Shown: one piece after another, positions 7,157-7,828 of the stretch
Position numbering within the stretch: the first letter of the stretch is position 1
Layout: each line of letters begins with the position of its first letter
NCBI GenBank assembly: GCA_002420105.1
Contig: DIHJ01000102.1
Location: 4,914-12,741 of the forward strand
DNA length: 7,828 bases
Direction: 5' to 3'
From: Nitrospira sp. UBA5699
GTDB lineage: Bacteria; Nitrospirota; Nitrospiria; Nitrospirales; Nitrospiraceae
Notes under the pieces: generated by a model
Told to the model about the DNA's origin: nothing
The model's input: only the letters and a program-made list of their open reading frames with translations
Databases searched by the model: none
Made by a program: the position numbers and the translations under genes

Positions 7157-7828
7157 GAAAGTGTCGTTTTCCATCTGGTACGTTATCCTGGCCATCTGGG
7201 CCGTCATCCTGGTCCACGATTTCATCACGGCCCTGCAGAAGATCGAGGAGATCCCCTACAGCGAGTTCAAGACGCTGGTCGCGGCGGGGAAGGTCGCGGA
7301 GGTGGCGGTGGGCGGCCAGACGTTGACCGGCAAACTCAAGCCGGAGGGAGAGTCCAAAGACGCGAAGCTCTTCACGACCATCCGGGTCGAGGATCAGGAC
7401 CTCGTGCGGGAGCTGAACCAGCACGGCGTGAGGTTCGCCGGCGTGATCGAAACGACTTTCTGGCGGGACCTCCTCTCCTGGCTCCTGCCGGCCTTCGTGT
7501 TCCTCGGCATCTGGTTCTTCATCTTCCGCCGGCTGGGGCAGGCCCAGGGCGGCTTCATGCAGGTCGGGCAGTCCAAGGCGAAGATTTACATGGAGAAGGA
7601 CATCAAGGTCACGTTCGCCGACGTGGCCGGGGTGGACGAAGCCAAGGAGGAATTGCGCGAGGTGATCGAGTTCCTCAAGACGCCGGAGAAGTTCACCAAG
7701 CTCGGCGGGAAAATCCCGAAGGGCATCTTATTGGTCGGCCCGCCCGGGACCGGCAAGACGCTGCTGGCACGCGCCGTCGCCGGCGAAGCGGCCGTGCCAT
7801 TCTTCAGCATCAGCGGATCGGAGTTCGT
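7149..7828 (+). CDS. ftsH: ATP-dependent zinc metalloprotease FtsH, 3' end beyond window
   Basis: FtsH is a hexameric AAA+ protease of the inner membrane that degrades misplaced membrane proteins and some regulators. The 226 residues present are about the first third of a usual 600-650. After MNKKVSFSIW comes a first membrane helix (about 9-26), a periplasmic domain (about 30-105, starting at the typical IPYSEFKTLVAAGKV), a second helix (about 108-126), then the FtsH-typical linker and AAA entry (KVTFADVAGVDEAKEEL, 153-169; FLKTPEKFTKLGGKIPKGIL), and the Walker A motif GPPGTGKT at 197-204. Walker B, the second region of homology and the HEXXH zinc site lie beyond the right edge, so an intact protease cannot be confirmed. 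The gene starts 30 bases after the phosphoketolase stop. Many genomes carry more than one ftsH; whether this is the main copy or an accessory one tied to the metabolic cassette is not decidable here. Confidence 0.96.
   Translation, partial: MNKKVSFSIWYVILAIWAVILVHDFITALQKIEEIPYSEFKTLVAAGKVAEVAVGGQTLTGKLKPEGESKDAKLFTTIRVEDQDLVRELNQHGVRFAGVIETTFWRDLLSWLLPAFVFLGIWFFIFRRLGQAQGGFMQVGQSKAKIYMEKDIKVTFADVAGVDEAKEELREVIEFLKTPEKFTKLGGKIPKGILLVGPPGTGKTLLARAVAGEAAVPFFSISGSEF

Noticed and set aside
4767..7424. 885-codon open frame on the minus strand across the phosphoketolase gene
   Set aside because: It mirrors a gene with full catalytic motifs on the plus strand. Its translation is His/Arg/Pro-rich with no domain I recognise, as expected for antisense frames in GC-rich DNA.

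Overview
The window (7828 bases, GC-rich) is protein-coding on the + strand from end to end. It holds six genes in one direction with very short gaps or overlaps, so most or all could be one transcription unit. No stretch over 300 bases lacks a gene; the longest gap is about 68 bases (755-822). I saw no tRNA, rRNA, CRISPR array, insertion sequence or convincing terminator. The second gene has a signal peptide and an outer-membrane beta-barrel ending, so the host is a Gram-negative (diderm), high-GC bacterium. Gene content would suit a Nitrospirota or proteobacterial chemolithotroph or methanotroph, but that is a guess; the sequence does not fix the phylum.

Layout: (1) 1-754, the 3' part of a gene joining a bactofilin-like repeat region to a multi-helix membrane domain, cut by the left edge. 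(2) 823-1742, a DUF1207-like outer-membrane protein whose frame is broken at a run of nine G. (3) 1773-3530, an alpha-glucan (glycogen) phosphorylase of the short GT35 type. (4) 3527-4738, acetate kinase, overlapping gene 3 by 4 bases. (5) 4746-7118, xylulose-5-phosphate/fructose-6-phosphate phosphoketolase, 7 bases after gene 4. (6) 7149-7828, the N-terminal third of an FtsH protease, cut by the right edge. A possible 13-codon mini-ORF bridges genes 5 and 6.

The core is the phosphorylase - acetate kinase - phosphoketolase cassette. The phosphorylase would release glucose-1-phosphate from stored glucan without spending ATP. After conversion to fructose-6-phosphate or xylulose-5-phosphate by enzymes encoded elsewhere, the phosphoketolase would make acetyl-phosphate, and acetate kinase would turn that into acetate plus ATP. 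These steps need no external electron acceptor, so a role in survival on glycogen during starvation or low oxygen is a reasonable inference. The enzyme assignments rest on well-preserved motifs; the physiological role and the link to FtsH and the two envelope proteins are inference from gene order.
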